A stretch of 64,000 nucleotides of DNA from contig JARGFZ010000001.1 in the NCBI GenBank assembly GCA_029210965.1, positions 124,001 through 188,000 of the forward strand, in the 5' to 3' direction. The notes beneath the pieces were generated by a model. It worked only from the letters and a program-made list of their open reading frames with translations, did no database searches and had not been told where the DNA came from. How positions within the stretch are numbered: the stretch's first letter is position 1; each line of letters starts with the position of its first letter. The position numbers and the translations under genes were made by a program. Of the stretch, positions 17,623 through 28,686 are shown piece by piece. This stretch comes from a bacterium. GTDB lineage: Bacteria > BMS3Abin14.

Positions 17623-18926
17623 CGCCTCCCCTTGATTCTACCCTTCTTCATAAAACCTTCGTAGTGTCTGGTCACCAGGTGGGTCTCTATCTGGGTGACG
17701 GTGTCTAACGCCACACCGATGACGATAAGGAGCCCCGTCCCACCGAAATAAAACGGTACATTGAAAATTCGATAGAGGATCTCTGGCAATACACAGACAG
17801 CCGACAGGTAGAGCGCTCCGGCGAAGGTTATCCGTGAAAGAACACGATCAATGAACTCCGAAGTCTTCCTGCCGGGGCGTATACCTGGAATATAACCCCC
17901 ATACTTCTTCAGGTTATCAGCCACGTCCACGGGGTTGAACTGAATCGCCGTGTAGAAATAACAGAAAAAGATGATAAGCCCGACATAAACTACGGTGTAA
18001 AGCGGCCGCCCTGGGGCGAAGGTGTTTGCAATCGCCTCCATGAAGGGGTTTTTGATGAACCCTGCTATGGTCGCCGGAAACATCAGAATTGAAGAGGCGA
18101 AGATGGGCGGGATCACGCCAGCGGTGTTGACTTTCAACGGTAAATGGGTGCTCTGTCCGCCGTACATCTTTCTGCCCACAACCCGCTTGGCGTATTGAAC
18201 TGGGATCTTTCGCTGACCCCGCTCCATGAAGATAATGAAGCCCACAGCCGCCACCATAAGCACAAGAACGAAAAGCATCAGGAATGCCGATATTTCACCA
18301 GTTCTAAGAAGAGTGAATGTCTGCCACGTGGCCTGCGGCATCCTGGCAACGATTCCGGCGAAAATGATAAGTGATATCCCGTTTCCGATCCCTCTTTCGG
18401 TGATCTGTTCACCCAACCACATGATAAAGGCCGTTCCGGCCGTCATCGTGAGAACGGTCATGAGTCTGAATCCCCAACCGGGATTCGGGACAATGGCCGC
18501 TCCGCCCGGGCTTGTCATCTGCTCAAGTCCTATGGAGATTCCAAAGCTTTGAAAGGCGGCAAGACCGACTGTTCCATAGCGGGTGTACCTGATGATCGTA
18601 CGGCGGCCAGCCTCCCCTTCTTTAGCCAAACGTTCCAAATGGGGTATAACCACCGTGAGCAGCTGAATGATAATGCTTGCCGAGATGTAAGGCATGATCC
18701 CGAGAGCGAAGATGGCCATTCTCTCGAGGGCGCCACCCGCAAACATGTCGAAAAACCCCAGAAGTGTCCCGGCAGCCTGTTTAAAGAACTCGCCCAGGGC
18801 ATTTCCGTCTATACCGGGTGTGGGAATATGAGCTCCGACCCGGTAAATAGCCAATAAACCGAAAGTAAAGAAAATCCGTCTTTTCAGCTCAGGTATCTTG
18901 AAGATGTTCAGCAGGCTGGCAAGCAA
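17619..18926 (-). CDS. secY: Protein translocase subunit SecY
   Basis: SecY is the pore of the Sec translocon in the inner membrane. The 435-residue protein has ten predicted membrane segments; the plug region [20 protein letters not shown] and the cytoplasmic loop near [15 protein letters not shown] are recognisable. The start is a TTG at 18926: the resulting N-terminus ([14 protein letters not shown]) aligns with the usual start of deltaproteobacterial SecY, and a GAGGGGG sequence lies just upstream. It follows rplO by 10 bases and overlaps adk by four. Its partner secE is at 43679-43864. Confidence 0.97.
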   Translation of the reverse strand: MLASLLNIFKIPELKRRIFFTFGLLAIYRVGAHIPTPGIDGNALGEFFKQAAGTLLGFFDMFAGGALERMAIFALGIMPYISASIIIQLLTVVIPHLERLAKEGEAGRRTIIRYTRYGTVGLAAFQSFGISIGLEQMTSPGGAAIVPNPGWGFRLMTVLTMTAGTAFIMWLGEQITERGIGNGISLIIFAGIVARMPQATWQTFTLLRTGEISAFLMLFVLVLMVAAVGFIIFMERGQRKIPVQYAKRVVGRKMYGGQSTHLPLKVNTAGVIPPIFASSILMFPATIAGFIKNPFMEAIANTFAPGRPLYTVVYVGLIIFFCYFYTAIQFNPVDVADNLKKYGGYIPGIRPGRKTSEFIDRVLSRITFAGALYLSAVCVLPEILYRIFNVPFYFGGTGLLIVIGVALDTVTQIETHLVTRHYEGFMKKGRIKGRR

Positions 18927-18936
18927 TTGGGCCCCC

Positions 18937-19371
18937 TCAGATGATCTCTACTTTTCCGCCGGCCTTTTCGATCTTGGAGGCCGCCGCAGCGCTGATTTTA
19001 TGTGCCCTAACGGTAACGGCACGAGCAAGGTCCCCCTCAGCGAGGATCTTCACCGGCATCCCTTTGCGAGCGAGACGTAACTTGACCATCAGGTCGGGAT
19101 CGATAACATCCACATCCTGAACCCGGTCAAGATCACGGAGGTTGACCACCGTGTACTCGGTACGGAATATGTTAGTGAAGCCGCGTTTGGGGAGTCGCCG
19201 CTGCAGGGGCATCTGACCACCCTCGAAGCCGGCTTTGACTCCGCCACCCGAACGGGACCACTGGCCGTTGTGACCGCGACCGCAGGTCTTGCCTGAACCA
19301 CTGCCAGGGCCGCGTCCAACACGTTTACGGTTCCTGACTGAGCCCTTTGACGGCGTTAGTCTGTAAAGCAT
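18937..19371 (-). CDS. rplO: Ribosomal protein L15
   Basis: L15 is a late-assembly protein of the large subunit. The 144-residue protein has the Gly/Arg-rich N-terminal arm ([21 protein letters not shown]) that threads into 23S rRNA and the C-terminal globular domain ending [18 protein letters not shown] at 19371 directly abuts the rpmD stop codon, and secY follows after 10 bases. Confidence 0.97.
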   Translation of the reverse strand: MLYRLTPSKGSVRNRKRVGRGPGSGSGKTCGRGHNGQWSRSGGGVKAGFEGGQMPLQRRLPKRGFTNIFRTEYTVVNLRDLDRVQDVDVIDPDLMVKLRLARKGMPVKILAEGDLARAVTVRAHKISAAAASKIEKAGGKVEII

Positions 19372-19560
19372 CTATTCTTCCTCCACAGTCTCGACCCGGA
19401 GGAGATGGGATACCTTATCGACCATCCCCCTGATACAGGGGTTGTCCTCGTGCCGAACTGTCTGGTTTAGCTTTCTCAATCCCAGGCTACGCACCACCTT
19501 GTGGTGTTTACCCGGTCTGCCTATGGTGCTTTTCACCAATGTCACGTCGATCTTTCCCAT
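19372..19560 (-). CDS. rpmD: Ribosomal protein L30
   Basis: A 62-residue bacterial-type L30 with KIDVTLVKSTIGRPGKHHKV and RSLGLRKLNQTVRHEDNP, matching the family from end to end. It binds the large subunit near 5S rRNA. The gene stands between rpsE (16 bases) and rplO (no gap). Many bacteria lack L30, so its presence is worth noting but not unusual. Confidence 0.96.
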   Translation of the reverse strand: MGKIDVTLVKSTIGRPGKHHKVVRSLGLRKLNQTVRHEDNPCIRGMVDKVSHLLRVETVEEE

Positions 19561-19576
19561 TATGCAGTCTCCCGAA

Positions 19577-20104
19577 CTAGCCGTGCAGTATCTCGCTGAC
19601 CTTCTTGCCGCGAATATCCGCTATGACTTCCGGACTCCTGATGGAAAGGAGACCTTCCATAACAGCTTTAAGAACGTTGTTGGGGTTGTTGGTCCCGAGA
19701 GACTTGGTAAGAATATCTTTGACACCCAGGGCCTCCATCATGGCCCTCACAGGACCTCCGGCAATAACTCCGGTACCCGCACTGGCTGGCTTCAGGAGGA
19801 CCCTTGCAGCTCCCCATCTCCCCATGACCTGGTGGTGGATAGTGGTACCTTTCAGGGGAATCCTGTAGAGGCTTTTCTTTGCGTTTTCAATCCCCTTGCG
19901 GATTGCTTCGGGCACTTCGTTGGCCTTCCCGTACCCTACACCCACGAGACCCTTACCGTCACCTACCACCACAAGGGCACTGAAGCGAAATCTACGCCCA
20001 CCCTTAACGACTTTGGCTACACGGTTGATAAATACGACCTTATCGATGAGTTCAGTCTCGTCGATGGTCACGTCTCTCAACGGTTGCTTAAAGGCTTTTT
20101 TCAT
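19577..20104 (-). CDS. rpsE: Ribosomal protein S5
   Basis: S5 acts in decoding fidelity and mRNA unwinding at the entry channel. The 175-residue protein shows the double-stranded RNA-binding-like domain ([20 protein letters not shown]) and the C-terminal domain with [23 protein letters not shown] start at 20104. It follows rplR by 45 bases and precedes rpmD by 16. Confidence 0.98.
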   Translation of the reverse strand: MKKAFKQPLRDVTIDETELIDKVVFINRVAKVVKGGRRFRFSALVVVGDGKGLVGVGYGKANEVPEAIRKGIENAKKSLYRIPLKGTTIHHQVMGRWGAARVLLKPASAGTGVIAGGPVRAMMEALGVKDILTKSLGTNNPNNVLKAVMEGLLSIRSPEVIADIRGKKVSEILHG

Positions 20105-20149
20105 ACTTATGCACCTATCGTCCTGTCTGGTGTCCCGGGTCCTGAGAGT

Positions 20150-20518
20150 CTAAAACTTCAGGCCCCCGTCCCTGACGGCTTCCGCTAGCGCCTTGACCCG
20201 GCCGTGGTATTTGAACCCGCCCCGGTCAAAGGAAACCGCCTCGATTTTCTTCGTTGCAGCACGCTCAGCCAGGAGTTTTCCAACCTCCCGGGCCGCGTCG
20301 ACATTTCCGCAGCTCTTGTTTGATCCTCGGAGCTGTGCTTCCATGGTCGATGCACTTGCCACTACAGCACCTATATCATCATTGATGATTTGGGCATATA
20401 TATGACGGGTGCTCCTGAAGATCGACAGTCGCGGCCTTTCCGCGGTCCCGTGTATCTTGCCCCGTATGCGCCTCCGCCTGTTCAGGCGGTTCCTCTTCTT
20501 GTCTTCAATCCTGCCCAC
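20150..20518 (-). CDS. rplR: Ribosomal protein L18
   Basis: L18 carries 5S rRNA into the large subunit. The 122-residue protein has a basic N-terminus ([19 protein letters not shown]), then [20 protein letters not shown] and the closing [20 protein letters not shown]. The start codon is GTG at 20518, placed to match the family length. rplF lies 24 bases upstream. Confidence 0.97.
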   Translation of the reverse strand: MGRIEDKKRNRLNRRRRIRGKIHGTAERPRLSIFRSTRHIYAQIINDDIGAVVASASTMEAQLRGSNKSCGNVDAAREVGKLLAERAATKKIEAVSFDRGGFKYHGRVKALAEAVRDGGLKF

Positions 20519-20542
20519 TTTACTAACCCTCCAAAACAGTGC

Positions 20543-21079
20543 TTATACGCCTGTTTTCCCGGCCTTGCGCCTGATTTTTTCCCCGACGTACATTATCCCC
20601 TTGCCCTTGTAGGGTTCGGGGGGCCTGATCGCCCGAATATCAGCCGCAGTCTGACCGACCTTTTCCTTGTCGATACCGCTTATGGTGATCCGGTTTGATT
20701 TATCTACCTCAGCTGAAATACCCTCTGGCAGAGGAAATTCCACCGGGTGAGAAAAACCAACATGAATCTCGAGACCCTTATCTTTGGACATTGCCCTGTA
20801 GCCTACACCCACCATATCCAACTCTTTTTTGTACCCCTCCGAAACACCCACCACCATATTGCTGAGCAGGCTGCGAGTCAGGCCCTGGAAAGCGGTCTTT
20901 TCCCTGGGTCGGGAGGGTGGGAGCACCTGAAGGCTGTCGCTGCCGATTTCGATCTTGACTCCCAAAGGGAGATCCCGGCTCAGAAGTCCCTTGGGTCCCT
21001 TGACCGTTGCCTTGCGCCCATCAAGTTTGACTTCGACCCCGCTAGGGATGAGAACCGGCTGTTTTCCTATTCTCGACAT
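20543..21079 (-). CDS. rplF: Ribosomal protein L6
   Basis: L6 sits at the base of the L7/L12 stalk near the factor-binding centre. I set the start at the ATG at 21079 (MSRIGKQPVLIPSGVEV), which has GGAGAG about eight bases upstream and gives 178 residues, the usual length; an in-frame TTG nine codons upstream is less likely. Two L6 repeats are visible and the family ending RPPEPYKGKGIMYVGEKIRR is intact. It follows rpsH by 64 bases. Confidence 0.97.
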   Translation of the reverse strand: MSRIGKQPVLIPSGVEVKLDGRKATVKGPKGLLSRDLPLGVKIEIGSDSLQVLPPSRPREKTAFQGLTRSLLSNMVVGVSEGYKKELDMVGVGYRAMSKDKGLEIHVGFSHPVEFPLPEGISAEVDKSNRITISGIDKEKVGQTAADIRAIRPPEPYKGKGIMYVGEKIRRKAGKTGV

Positions 21080-21143
21080 GGTTTTCTCTCCACACTGTGT
21101 CTTCAAACCTGCCGCGAGGCAGGAGGCGGTGAACGCTTATCTG

Positions 21144-21542
21144 TTACCAGATATAGCAGAGGACCTCACCGCCCACGTTTTGAACCTTGGACTCCCTGTC
21201 AGTAAGAATACCTTTGGAAGTTGACAGAATAGCAATTCCGAGCCCGTTGAGCACTCTCGGAACCTGTTTGGCACCCACATAAACTCGCCGCCCAGGCTTG
21301 CTGATCCGCTTCAGGTTCTCAATGGCCGGAGCGTCTGGATCTCCGTACTTTAGGGTGATCCGGAGTACACCTTGATTGGTATCCTCGATCACCCTGTAAT
21401 TTATGATGTAACCCTCCTCCTTCAGTATCCGTGCGATACCTTCCTTCAGCGCGGAAGCGGGTACATCAACTTTCTCCTTGCCGGCCATGAGAGCGTTTCG
21501 GACTCTCGTAAGCATATCAGCGATGGGATCAGTCATGGACAT
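21144..21542 (-). CDS. rpsH: Ribosomal protein S8
   Basis: S8 binds the central domain of 16S rRNA; in E. coli it also represses the spc operon. The start is set at the ATG at 21542, giving [18 protein letters not shown] and 132 residues; GGAGG lies nine bases upstream. The open frame continues upstream into the rpsN end and is not coding there. The C-terminal box [20 protein letters not shown] and the ending VLCYIW are diagnostic. Gap to rpsN 13 bases. Confidence 0.97.
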   Translation of the reverse strand: MSMTDPIADMLTRVRNALMAGKEKVDVPASALKEGIARILKEEGYIINYRVIEDTNQGVLRITLKYGDPDAPAIENLKRISKPGRRVYVGAKQVPRVLNGLGIAILSTSKGILTDRESKVQNVGGEVLCYIW

Positions 21543-21555
21543 ATCAACAATCCTC

Positions 21556-21741
21556 CTACCAGCTTGCCTTAACGACGCCCGGAATTTCTCCAGCAAGGGC
21601 CCGGTTCCTGAAACAGATCCTACACATAGCGAAGCGTCTCAGGTACGCCCGGGACCGGCCACAGATGGGACATCTGTTGTATGCGCGGACAGCGTATTTG
21701 GGTTTTCGTTTGGCTTTGTTAACTAGAGATTTCTTAGCCAT
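21556..21741 (-). CDS. rpsN: Ribosomal protein S14, zinc-binding type
   Basis: A 61-residue S14 ([20 protein letters not shown] to [11 protein letters not shown]). The short length and the two pairs of Cys in [10 protein letters not shown] and CRICFRN show the zinc-bound type Z form rather than the 101-residue zinc-free form. It lies in the head of the small subunit. Start is the ATG at 21741 with GGAGGAG upstream; an in-frame extension of twelve codons reads through the rplE stop region and is rejected. Confidence 0.97.
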   Translation of the reverse strand: MAKKSLVNKAKRKPKYAVRAYNRCPICGRSRAYLRRFAMCRICFRNRALAGEIPGVVKASW

Positions 21742-21754
21742 TTCTCCTCCGGTC

Positions 21755-22294
21755 CTACTTTCTGAACGGCATACCAATAAGGGCCAGGAGCTCTTTGGCC
21801 TCTTCGTCGGTCTTGGCGCTCGTAACGATGGTAATATTCATGCCTTTGGTCTTCTCGACATCGTCGTAATTAACTTCCGGGAAAATAAGCTGCTCCCGGA
21901 CACCGAGGGTATAGTTGCCCCGTCCGTCAAAAGCCCTGAGAGACACTCCCTTGAAGTCCCTTACCCTTGGAAGTGCGATATTGAGAAGCCGGTAAATGAA
22001 ATCGTACATCCGCGCTCTTCTCAGGGTCACACAACACCCAATGGGGTTGCCCTCCCGTAGCTTAAAATTAGCGATTGATTTTCTGGCCCTCGTAAGCACA
22101 GGTCTCTGGCCTGTGATCGTGGCCAGTTCTTCCATGGAGGTGTCAAGGATGCGTGCATTTTCCAACGCCTCACCCAGACCCATGTTAAGCACGATCTTTT
22201 CCAGTCTCGGCACCTGCATGACGTTCTTGTAATTGAACGTCTTCATCATGGCCGGGACGACTTCTTCCCTGTATCTATTCTTAATGTCACTCAT
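21755..22294 (-). CDS. rplE: Ribosomal protein L5
   Basis: L5 holds 5S rRNA and bridges to the small subunit head. The 179-residue protein has the family signature [15 protein letters not shown] near residues 29-43, the [15 protein letters not shown]-like segment (here [20 protein letters not shown]) and the closing [19 protein letters not shown]-like end. ATG at 22294, 16 bases after rplX. Confidence 0.98.
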   Translation of the reverse strand: MSDIKNRYREEVVPAMMKTFNYKNVMQVPRLEKIVLNMGLGEALENARILDTSMEELATITGQRPVLTRARKSIANFKLREGNPIGCCVTLRRARMYDFIYRLLNIALPRVRDFKGVSLRAFDGRGNYTLGVREQLIFPEVNYDDVEKTKGMNITIVTSAKTDEEAKELLALIGMPFRK

Positions 22295-22310
22295 GGGAAA
22301 TCACTCTCGA

Positions 22311-22631
22311 TCAGTCAAAGGATTCGCCACAACCGGCACATAGACGGACGGCATGACCATCCTCCAAGCGCTGCCTGCGGATCCGGACGCCTTTGCCACA
22401 CTTTTCACAGAAAAGCATGACGTTGGAAAGGTGCAAAGGCCCTTCCCGCTCAATTATGCCACCTTGCTTCTGGCCACTGGAGGGTTTCTGATGGCGTTTG
22501 ATGAAATTCACCTTTTCCACAATTACCCTATCCTTTTCCCTCAGGACACGGAGTACCTTGCCCTTTTTACCCTTTTCTTTCCCCGCCGTAACAACGACGA
22601 AATCGTTCTTTTTGATAGCAATCCCAGACAT
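22311..22631 (-). CDS. rplX: Ribosomal protein L24
   Basis: L24 starts large-subunit assembly and lies beside the tunnel exit. The 106-residue protein opens with the KOW motif ([20 protein letters not shown]) and includes the [14 protein letters not shown] segment. The C-terminal third has two CxxC pairs (FCEKCGKG and LCAGCGES), which could form a zinc ribbon; this is common in many lineages but absent in others. ATG at 22631, nine bases after rplN. Confidence 0.97.
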   Translation of the reverse strand: MSGIAIKKNDFVVVTAGKEKGKKGKVLRVLREKDRVIVEKVNFIKRHQKPSSGQKQGGIIEREGPLHLSNVMLFCEKCGKGVRIRRQRLEDGHAVRLCAGCGESFD

Positions 22632-22640
22632 GGCAGCCTC

Positions 22641-23009
22641 CTAGAGGACCTCGGGTGCGAGGGAGACGATCTTCATGAAGTTCTTCACTCTCAACTCCCG
22701 GGAAATGGGGCCGAAAATACGCGTACCGATCGGCTCTCGTGCCTCGTTGATAATAACCGCCGCGTTGTTGTCGAAACGGATGTAAGAACCGTCCGGTCTG
22801 CGAACTTCTTTTTTTGTCCGGACGATAACGGCCTTGTGCACCTCTCCTTTTTTTACTTTGGATTCGGGTACGGCCTCTTTGACAGAAACTACTATTATGT
22901 CGCCCACGCTGGCCGATTTACGCTTGGATCCGCCGAGAATCCTGAAACACAGGACCTTTTTGGCACCGCTGTTATCGGCAACGTCGAGTATCGTTTCAAC
23001 CTTGATCAT
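22641..23009 (-). CDS. rplN: Ribosomal protein L14
   Basis: L14 lies at the subunit interface. The 122-residue protein is full length: [40 protein letters not shown], and the ending [18 protein letters not shown]. It follows rpsQ by 29 bases and precedes rplX by nine, the normal spc order. Confidence 0.98.
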   Translation of the reverse strand: MIKVETILDVADNSGAKKVLCFRILGGSKRKSASVGDIIVVSVKEAVPESKVKKGEVHKAVIVRTKKEVRRPDGSYIRFDNNAAVIINEAREPIGTRIFGPISRELRVKNFMKIVSLAPEVL

Positions 23010-23038
23010 CTCTCAAATCCTCTTCAACAATGCGGGTT

Positions 23039-23308
23039 TCAGACCTGTGGACCCCGCTCCAGAACTTCAAGGAGCCGCCACCTCTTGTTTTTAGAAAGCG
23101 GCCTTGTTTCGACGATCCTGACAATGTCGCCAACGTTAAGGTCGTTCGTTTCATCGTGGACCTTGTACTTGACTCGCTTGCTCACATACTTTTTGAATAC
23201 AGGATGGGCAAAACGTCTCTGGACCTGGACAACAGCTGTTTTTTCCATACGGCTGCTCACCACTGTACCGCTAATGATCTTCCGTTGGGTGCTTTTAATT
23301 TCCGACAT
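23039..23308 (-). CDS. rpsQ: Ribosomal protein S17
   Basis: S17 is an OB-fold protein binding the 5' domain of 16S rRNA. It shows the family core KTAVVQVQRRFAHPVFKKYV and the closing VGDIVRIVETRPLSKNKRWR. The ATG at 23308 shares one base with the rpmC stop (TGATG); a GTG one codon earlier is an alternative. The length is 89 residues. Confidence 0.97.
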   Translation of the reverse strand: MSEIKSTQRKIISGTVVSSRMEKTAVVQVQRRFAHPVFKKYVSKRVKYKVHDETNDLNVGDIVRIVETRPLSKNKRWRLLEVLERGPQV

Positions 23309-23514
23309 CACTCAGTCCTCTCGGCCGACTGCTCTTTCTGGGCTATCACGGTTTTGACCCGCGCCAGATCCTTTTTGGTCAGCGGCAGTCGCATTGGGTT
23401 CTCCAGCTGGTTGGTCGCAAGTTGAAAACGCAGGTTGAACAGCTCCGAATTAAGGTCGCTTTCCTTCTGCCGAAGCTCCTCCAGTGTCAGATCACGAAGT
23501 TCACTTGGCTTCAT
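23308..23514 (-). CDS. rpmC: Ribosomal protein L29
   Basis: A 68-residue helical-hairpin protein near the tunnel exit. The conserved stretch LRQKESDLNSELFNLRFQLA followed by TNQLENPMRL is the L29 signature. ATG at 23514 overlaps the rplP stop codon by one base (TAATG), and the stop overlaps the start of rpsQ. Confidence 0.97.
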   Translation of the reverse strand: MKPSELRDLTLEELRQKESDLNSELFNLRFQLATNQLENPMRLPLTKKDLARVKTVIAQKEQSAERTE

Positions 23515-23927
23515 TATATTTCCTCCCTGACCAGAATCTTGGTTTTAATAGGGAGTTTGTGAGAGGCAAGCCTCATGGCCTCTTTGGCAACGGCTTCAGT
23601 AACACCTTCAAGTTCGTATAAAACGCGGCCTGGCCTCACCACCGCTACCCATGCCTCCGGTGAACCCTTACCCTTACCCATCCTGGTTTCTGCGGGTTTA
23701 CTTGTAATGGGTTTGTGGGGGAAGACACGAATCCATACCTTGCCACCCCTTTTGACGTGCCTGGTGATGGCGATACGGGCTGATTCGATCTGGCGCGCTG
23801 TCAGCCATCCAGGCGTAAGAGCTTGGAGTCCAAAATCCCCGAAGCTGAGCTTATTGCCCCTCATCGCGGCGCCTCTCATACGGCCCTTCATCTGTTTTCT
23901 GTATTTAACCTTTTTGGGCATTAACAT
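23514..23927 (-). CDS. rplP: Ribosomal protein L16
   Basis: L16 organises the A-site side of the peptidyl-transferase centre. The 137-residue protein opens [19 protein letters not shown] and contains [22 protein letters not shown], both standard; the Arg that is hydroxylated in some species is in that region. ATG at 23927 with GGGAGA upstream; a second Met at codon 3 could also serve. It follows rpsC by 52 bases. Confidence 0.97.
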   Translation of the reverse strand: MLMPKKVKYRKQMKGRMRGAAMRGNKLSFGDFGLQALTPGWLTARQIESARIAITRHVKRGGKVWIRVFPHKPITSKPAETRMGKGKGSPEAWVAVVRPGRVLYELEGVTEAVAKEAMRLASHKLPIKTKILVREEI

Positions 23928-23979
23928 GACGCTGTCTCCCGGTAGAAACCCTTTTCGGGTCTCTGATCTACACTATTTG

Positions 23980-24636
23980 TCAGGCCTGGTTCTCGTCTCC
24001 GGCCGCCTCTTTCCCTGTGATCATTCCCTTGAAGACCCACACCTTCACACCGATGATCCCGTAGGTCGTCTTGGCCTCCGCAAAACCGTAATCGATGTCG
24101 GCCCTGAGTGTCTGAAGCGGCACACGACCTTCCCTGTACCATTCCCGGCGGGACATCTCGGCACCGTTAAGGCGCCCGGCGACCATGACCTTGATCCCTT
24201 CGGCACCGAACCTGAGAGCTGAAGAAACGCTCCTTTTCAGAGCACGCCTGAAGGCAACACGTCTTTCAAGCTGTCCGGCGATATTTTCCGCGACCAGCTG
24301 GGCCTCTATTTCCGGTTTCCTGACCTCAACGATATTGATGAAGATGTCTTTTTCGGTCATCTTCTGGATCTCGCGGCGCAAACCTTCGACTTCGGAACCC
24401 TTCTTTCCAATTATTATCCCAGGCCGAGCCGCATGGATATTGATCCTCGCACGCTTAGCCGTTCTCTCGATGATGATTTTCGACACACCGGCACTGAAGA
24501 GCCGCCCCTTTATGTAGTCGCGGATACGAATATCCTCATGAAGCAGTTTTGCGTAATCTTTTTCAGCGTACCAGCGTGAATCCCAGTCCTTGATAACGCC
24601 TAAACGAAAACCTGTTGGGTGAACTTTCTGGCCCAA
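23980..24636 (-). CDS. rpsC: Ribosomal protein S3
   Basis: S3 forms part of the mRNA entry channel. The 218-residue protein has the KH domain with [20 protein letters not shown] (residues about 72-91) and the C-terminal S3 domain with [20 protein letters not shown]. The start is TTG at 24636, directly preceded by AAGGAGGAAGG, and the resulting N-terminus (M)[13 protein letters not shown] matches the family exactly. Confidence 0.98.
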   Translation of the reverse strand: MGQKVHPTGFRLGVIKDWDSRWYAEKDYAKLLHEDIRIRDYIKGRLFSAGVSKIIIERTAKRARINIHAARPGIIIGKKGSEVEGLRREIQKMTEKDIFINIVEVRKPEIEAQLVAENIAGQLERRVAFRRALKRSVSSALRFGAEGIKVMVAGRLNGAEMSRREWYREGRVPLQTLRADIDYGFAEAKTTYGIIGVKVWVFKGMITGKEAAGDENQA

Positions 24637-24647
24637 ATCCTTCCTCC

Positions 24648-24980
24648 TTACTTCTCTGAGAGGACTACAGTAATATGACTGGTCCTCTTACGGATCATGG
24701 TAGCTCGGCCCATGGCTCGAGGCATGTGCCTCTTAAGGGTAGGACCCTCATCCACGAAGGCCTTGGCAATAATGAGGCCATCTGTGCTCATGTCGTGATT
24801 ATTCTCCGCATTGGCAACAGCGGACTTGATCACCTTGGCAACTACAGGCGATGCCGCTTTCTGTAGCAGACCGAGGGTCTGAAGAGCTTCAGTCACCGGT
24901 TTGCCCCGGACCATATCCATGACCAGCCTCACCTTCCTTGGTGCGATCCGTACATGCCTTGCTTTTGCTGTCGATTCCAT
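24648..24980 (-). CDS. rplV: Ribosomal protein L22
   Basis: L22 lines the peptide tunnel with a long beta-hairpin. The 110-residue protein shows [20 protein letters not shown] and the hairpin region [20 protein letters not shown], where the tunnel-facing residues and macrolide contacts lie; nothing is deleted there. ATG at 24980, 36 bases after rpsS and 11 before rpsC. Confidence 0.98.
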   Translation of the reverse strand: MESTAKARHVRIAPRKVRLVMDMVRGKPVTEALQTLGLLQKAASPVVAKVIKSAVANAENNHDMSTDGLIIAKAFVDEGPTLKRHMPRAMGRATMIRKRTSHITVVLSEK

Positions 24981-25016
24981 ATCTCGTCCTTAGTATTCAG
25001 GGCTTTCAGGGTCAGG

Positions 25017-25298
25017 TTACTTCTTACCTCGCCTGTCGGCCTTGGATGCGTGGCCCTTGTATGTCCGCGTAGGAGAAAACTCCCCAAGTCTTTGCCCGAC
25101 CATATTCTCGGATACGAAGACCGGTATGAATTTATTCCCGTTGTGGACAGCGAAGGTGTAACCCACCATCTCGGGGATGATCATGGACCTTCTGGACCAT
25201 GTCTTGACAACCTTTTTATCACCGCTCTCCTCCATGGTTTGCACCTTCCTTAAAAGGTGATCGTCCACAAAGGGGCCTTTTTTAATGGACCTGGCCAA
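25017..25298 (-). CDS. rpsS: Ribosomal protein S19
   Basis: S19 lies in the small-subunit head and contacts S13. The 93-residue protein reads (M)[19 protein letters not shown] and later [20 protein letters not shown] and [12 protein letters not shown]. The start codon is TTG at 25298 with GGGAGGA a few bases upstream; no ATG fits the family start. Confidence 0.97.
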   Translation of the reverse strand: MARSIKKGPFVDDHLLRKVQTMEESGDKKVVKTWSRRSMIIPEMVGYTFAVHNGNKFIPVFVSENMVGQRLGEFSPTRTYKGHASKADRRGKK

Positions 25299-25313
25299 CG
25301 CTATCCTCCCGGT

Positions 25314-26138
25314 TTAGGACCGCTTTTTGACAATATAGCGATCAGAATTCTTGTTTTTCTTCCTCGTCTTAAAACCTTTAGTGGGCTGTCCCCACGGAGT
25401 GCACGGATGACGCCCGCCAGAGCTCTTACCCTCACCACCGCCCATGGGGTGATCTACAGGGTTCATGGCTACGCCTCTGACGTTAGGTCTTTTACCGAGC
25501 CACCGGTTTCGGCCGGCTTTACCGATGGAAATGATCTCGTGCTGCGTGTTACTGACCTGTCCCACCGTGGCCATACACTCCAGACGAACCATCCTGATCT
25601 CGCCTGAGGGAAGCCTAAGGGTCGCATAATTCCCTTCTTTGGCCATGAGCTGGGCGAAGTTTCCAGCGCTCCGCACCATCTGTCCGCCCTTGCCCTCTTT
25701 GAGCTCTACATTATGGACGTGGGTTCCAAGAGGAACGTTACGAAGCTTCATCGCGTTCCCGGGCCTGATATCGGTTTTTTCGTCGCTGACTATCTCATCC
25801 CCTACCTTGAGATGGAGAGGAGCGAGGATATACCTTTTCTCACCGTCCACATACGCTAAAAGGGCGATATACGCGCTGCGGTTGGGGTCATACTCAATGG
25901 TCTTCACCTTCGCGGGTATCCCGAACTTGTTCCGTTTGAAATCAATGATCCGGTAACGCCGCTTGTGGCCACCGCCGCGCTGCCATGCGGTGACTCTTCC
26001 GGTATTGTTCCTTCCGCCGGTCCTCTTGAGAGGTGCGAGAAGGCTCTTTTCCGGTTTGTCTGCCGTGACTTCAGCGAAGTCATTGACCGTCATGAAACGT
26101 CGGCCCGGTGATGTCGGTTTAAGAGTCCTGATTGCCAT
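25314..26138 (-). CDS. rplB: Ribosomal protein L2
   Basis: L2 is one of the oldest large-subunit proteins and is needed for subunit joining and peptidyl transfer. The 274-residue protein is full length ([15 protein letters not shown] to [14 protein letters not shown]) and contains the conserved [20 protein letters not shown] segment with the His near the catalytic centre. ATG at 26138, 17 bases after rplW and 15 before rpsS. Confidence 0.98.
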   Translation of the reverse strand: MAIRTLKPTSPGRRFMTVNDFAEVTADKPEKSLLAPLKRTGGRNNTGRVTAWQRGGGHKRRYRIIDFKRNKFGIPAKVKTIEYDPNRSAYIALLAYVDGEKRYILAPLHLKVGDEIVSDEKTDIRPGNAMKLRNVPLGTHVHNVELKEGKGGQMVRSAGNFAQLMAKEGNYATLRLPSGEIRMVRLECMATVGQVSNTQHEIISIGKAGRNRWLGKRPNVRGVAMNPVDHPMGGGEGKSSGGRHPCTPWGQPTKGFKTRKKNKNSDRYIVKKRS

Positions 26139-26155
26139 GCTAAACGCTCCTTACC

Positions 26156-26446
26156 TTATACTCCCTCAAAGAATTCAATGGTGCTTCCTTCTTTAAGGGT
26201 GACGATAGCCTTTTTCCAGTCACGGCGTCGGCCAATTTTACGGCCAACCCTCTTGAGCTTACCACGAACATTGAGAACGTTGACCGACTGGACCGAGACC
26301 TGGAAAGCCTCTTCCACAGCCTTCTTGATCTCTATTTTGTTTGCGTCAGGGGCCACTTCGAATACAACCCTGTTATGGTGCTCTTTCAGTGCAGCGTTCT
26401 TTTCAGTCAAAAGAGGCCTGATGATCACTTTGCTGTAGGGTCTCAT
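26156..26446 (-). CDS. rplW: Ribosomal protein L23
   Basis: L23 surrounds the tunnel exit and docks trigger factor and SRP. The 96-residue protein has [20 protein letters not shown] and the closing [20 protein letters not shown], normal for the family. The ATG at 26446 overlaps the rplD stop by four bases (ATGA). Confidence 0.98.
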   Translation of the reverse strand: MRPYSKVIIRPLLTEKNAALKEHHNRVVFEVAPDANKIEIKKAVEEAFQVSVQSVNVLNVRGKLKRVGRKIGRRRDWKKAIVTLKEGSTIEFFEGV

Positions 26447-27063
26447 CGGGACATCGCTCCTTCCAGCGTCTCAAGTGCCTTCCGGGTAACAATGAGAGTT
26501 TCGAAAGCCAGCACATCGTAGGTGTTGACCTTGTCAGGTGTAACGATCTTCACCCACTTAAGGTTGCCAGATGCCCTGTCAAGCTCCTCGGAAAGGCTAT
26601 CGACCACTATGACAGCGCTAATAATGTCAAATCGATCCATCGCTGCAACAAGCTCCCTGGTTTTAGGCGCTTCAAGCAAAAAATCATCAACGATCAGGAG
26701 GCTTTCCGAGGCTGCTTTGTGAGCCAGCACGTTCTGCAGAGCTTTTCTGGACATTTTTTTGTTCATTGACTTTGAGTAATCTCGCGGATGAGGACCGAAG
26801 ACTACTCCGCCGCCCCTCATATTGGGAGCACGAATTGTCCCCTGCCGGGCGCGTCCGGTTCCCTTCTGTCGGAAAGGCTTGGCACCACCGCCGCGGACAT
26901 CAGTCCGGCCCTTGGACGAGTGAGTACCTCTTCTGGCACCAGCCCTGGCCGTGACGACAGCTTGATGGATGAGGGAAGAGTTCCCTTGCTCATTCCACCA
27001 TGGAGCAAGGTCTACCTTGCCCACAACTTCATTTTTTATATTGAGAATGTCCATCTGAGGCAT
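26443..27063 (-). CDS. rplD: Ribosomal protein L4
   Basis: L4 lines the peptide tunnel and in E. coli represses its own operon. The 206-residue protein contains the loop region [20 protein letters not shown] that reaches the tunnel and [23 protein letters not shown] at 27063, with AAAGGAC just upstream. It stands only 14 bases after rpsJ: the gene for L3, which nearly always lies between rpsJ and rplD, is not there. The gene itself is intact. Confidence 0.98.
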   Translation of the reverse strand: MPQMDILNIKNEVVGKVDLAPWWNEQGNSSLIHQAVVTARAGARRGTHSSKGRTDVRGGGAKPFRQKGTGRARQGTIRAPNMRGGGVVFGPHPRDYSKSMNKKMSRKALQNVLAHKAASESLLIVDDFLLEAPKTRELVAAMDRFDIISAVIVVDSLSEELDRASGNLKWVKIVTPDKVNTYDVLAFETLIVTRKALETLEGAMSR

Positions 27064-27077
27064 GTCCTTTACCCCCC

Positions 27078-27389
27078 CTACGAGAGTTTGATCTCCACGT
27101 CCACGCCTGCGGAAAGATCCAGCTTCATAAGGGCATCCACTGTCTGGGGAGTGGGTTCAACGATATCCAGCATGCGTTTATGAATGCGGATTTCAAACTG
27201 CTCCCTGGACTTCTTGTCTATGTGCGGTCCCTTTAGGACCGTGTAAATACTCCGCCTGGTGGGCAGAGGGATGGGACCACAGACCCTGGCGCCTGTGCGC
27301 CTGGCGGTCTCTACAATCTCGGTGACCGAAGTATCCAAGATCCTGTAGTCATAGGCCTTGAGCTTAATTCTGATTTTCTGCTGATCCAT
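27078..27389 (-). CDS. rpsJ: Ribosomal protein S10 (NusE)
   Basis: S10 is a small-subunit head protein that, as NusE, also links transcription antitermination and translation. It reads [20 protein letters not shown] and [20 protein letters not shown], the family core, and ends [13 protein letters not shown]. The ATG at 27389 and a GTG one codon earlier (27392) are both possible; GGAGG suits either. It follows tufA by about 60 bases. The next gene on the message is rplD, not rplC. Confidence 0.97.
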   Translation of the reverse strand: MDQQKIRIKLKAYDYRILDTSVTEIVETARRTGARVCGPIPLPTRRSIYTVLKGPHIDKKSREQFEIRIHKRMLDIVEPTPQTVDALMKLDLSAGVDVEIKLS

Positions 27390-27448
27390 CACCTTGCCGC
27401 TCCTCCATTATCCGGACGGAATTACTTGTATTTTTCGGTGCCTCGGCT

Positions 27449-28648
<1,200 letters not shown>

Positions 28649-28686
28649 TGTCTCCTCCTTGAGTAATCAACCCCTTAAAGGATCCT

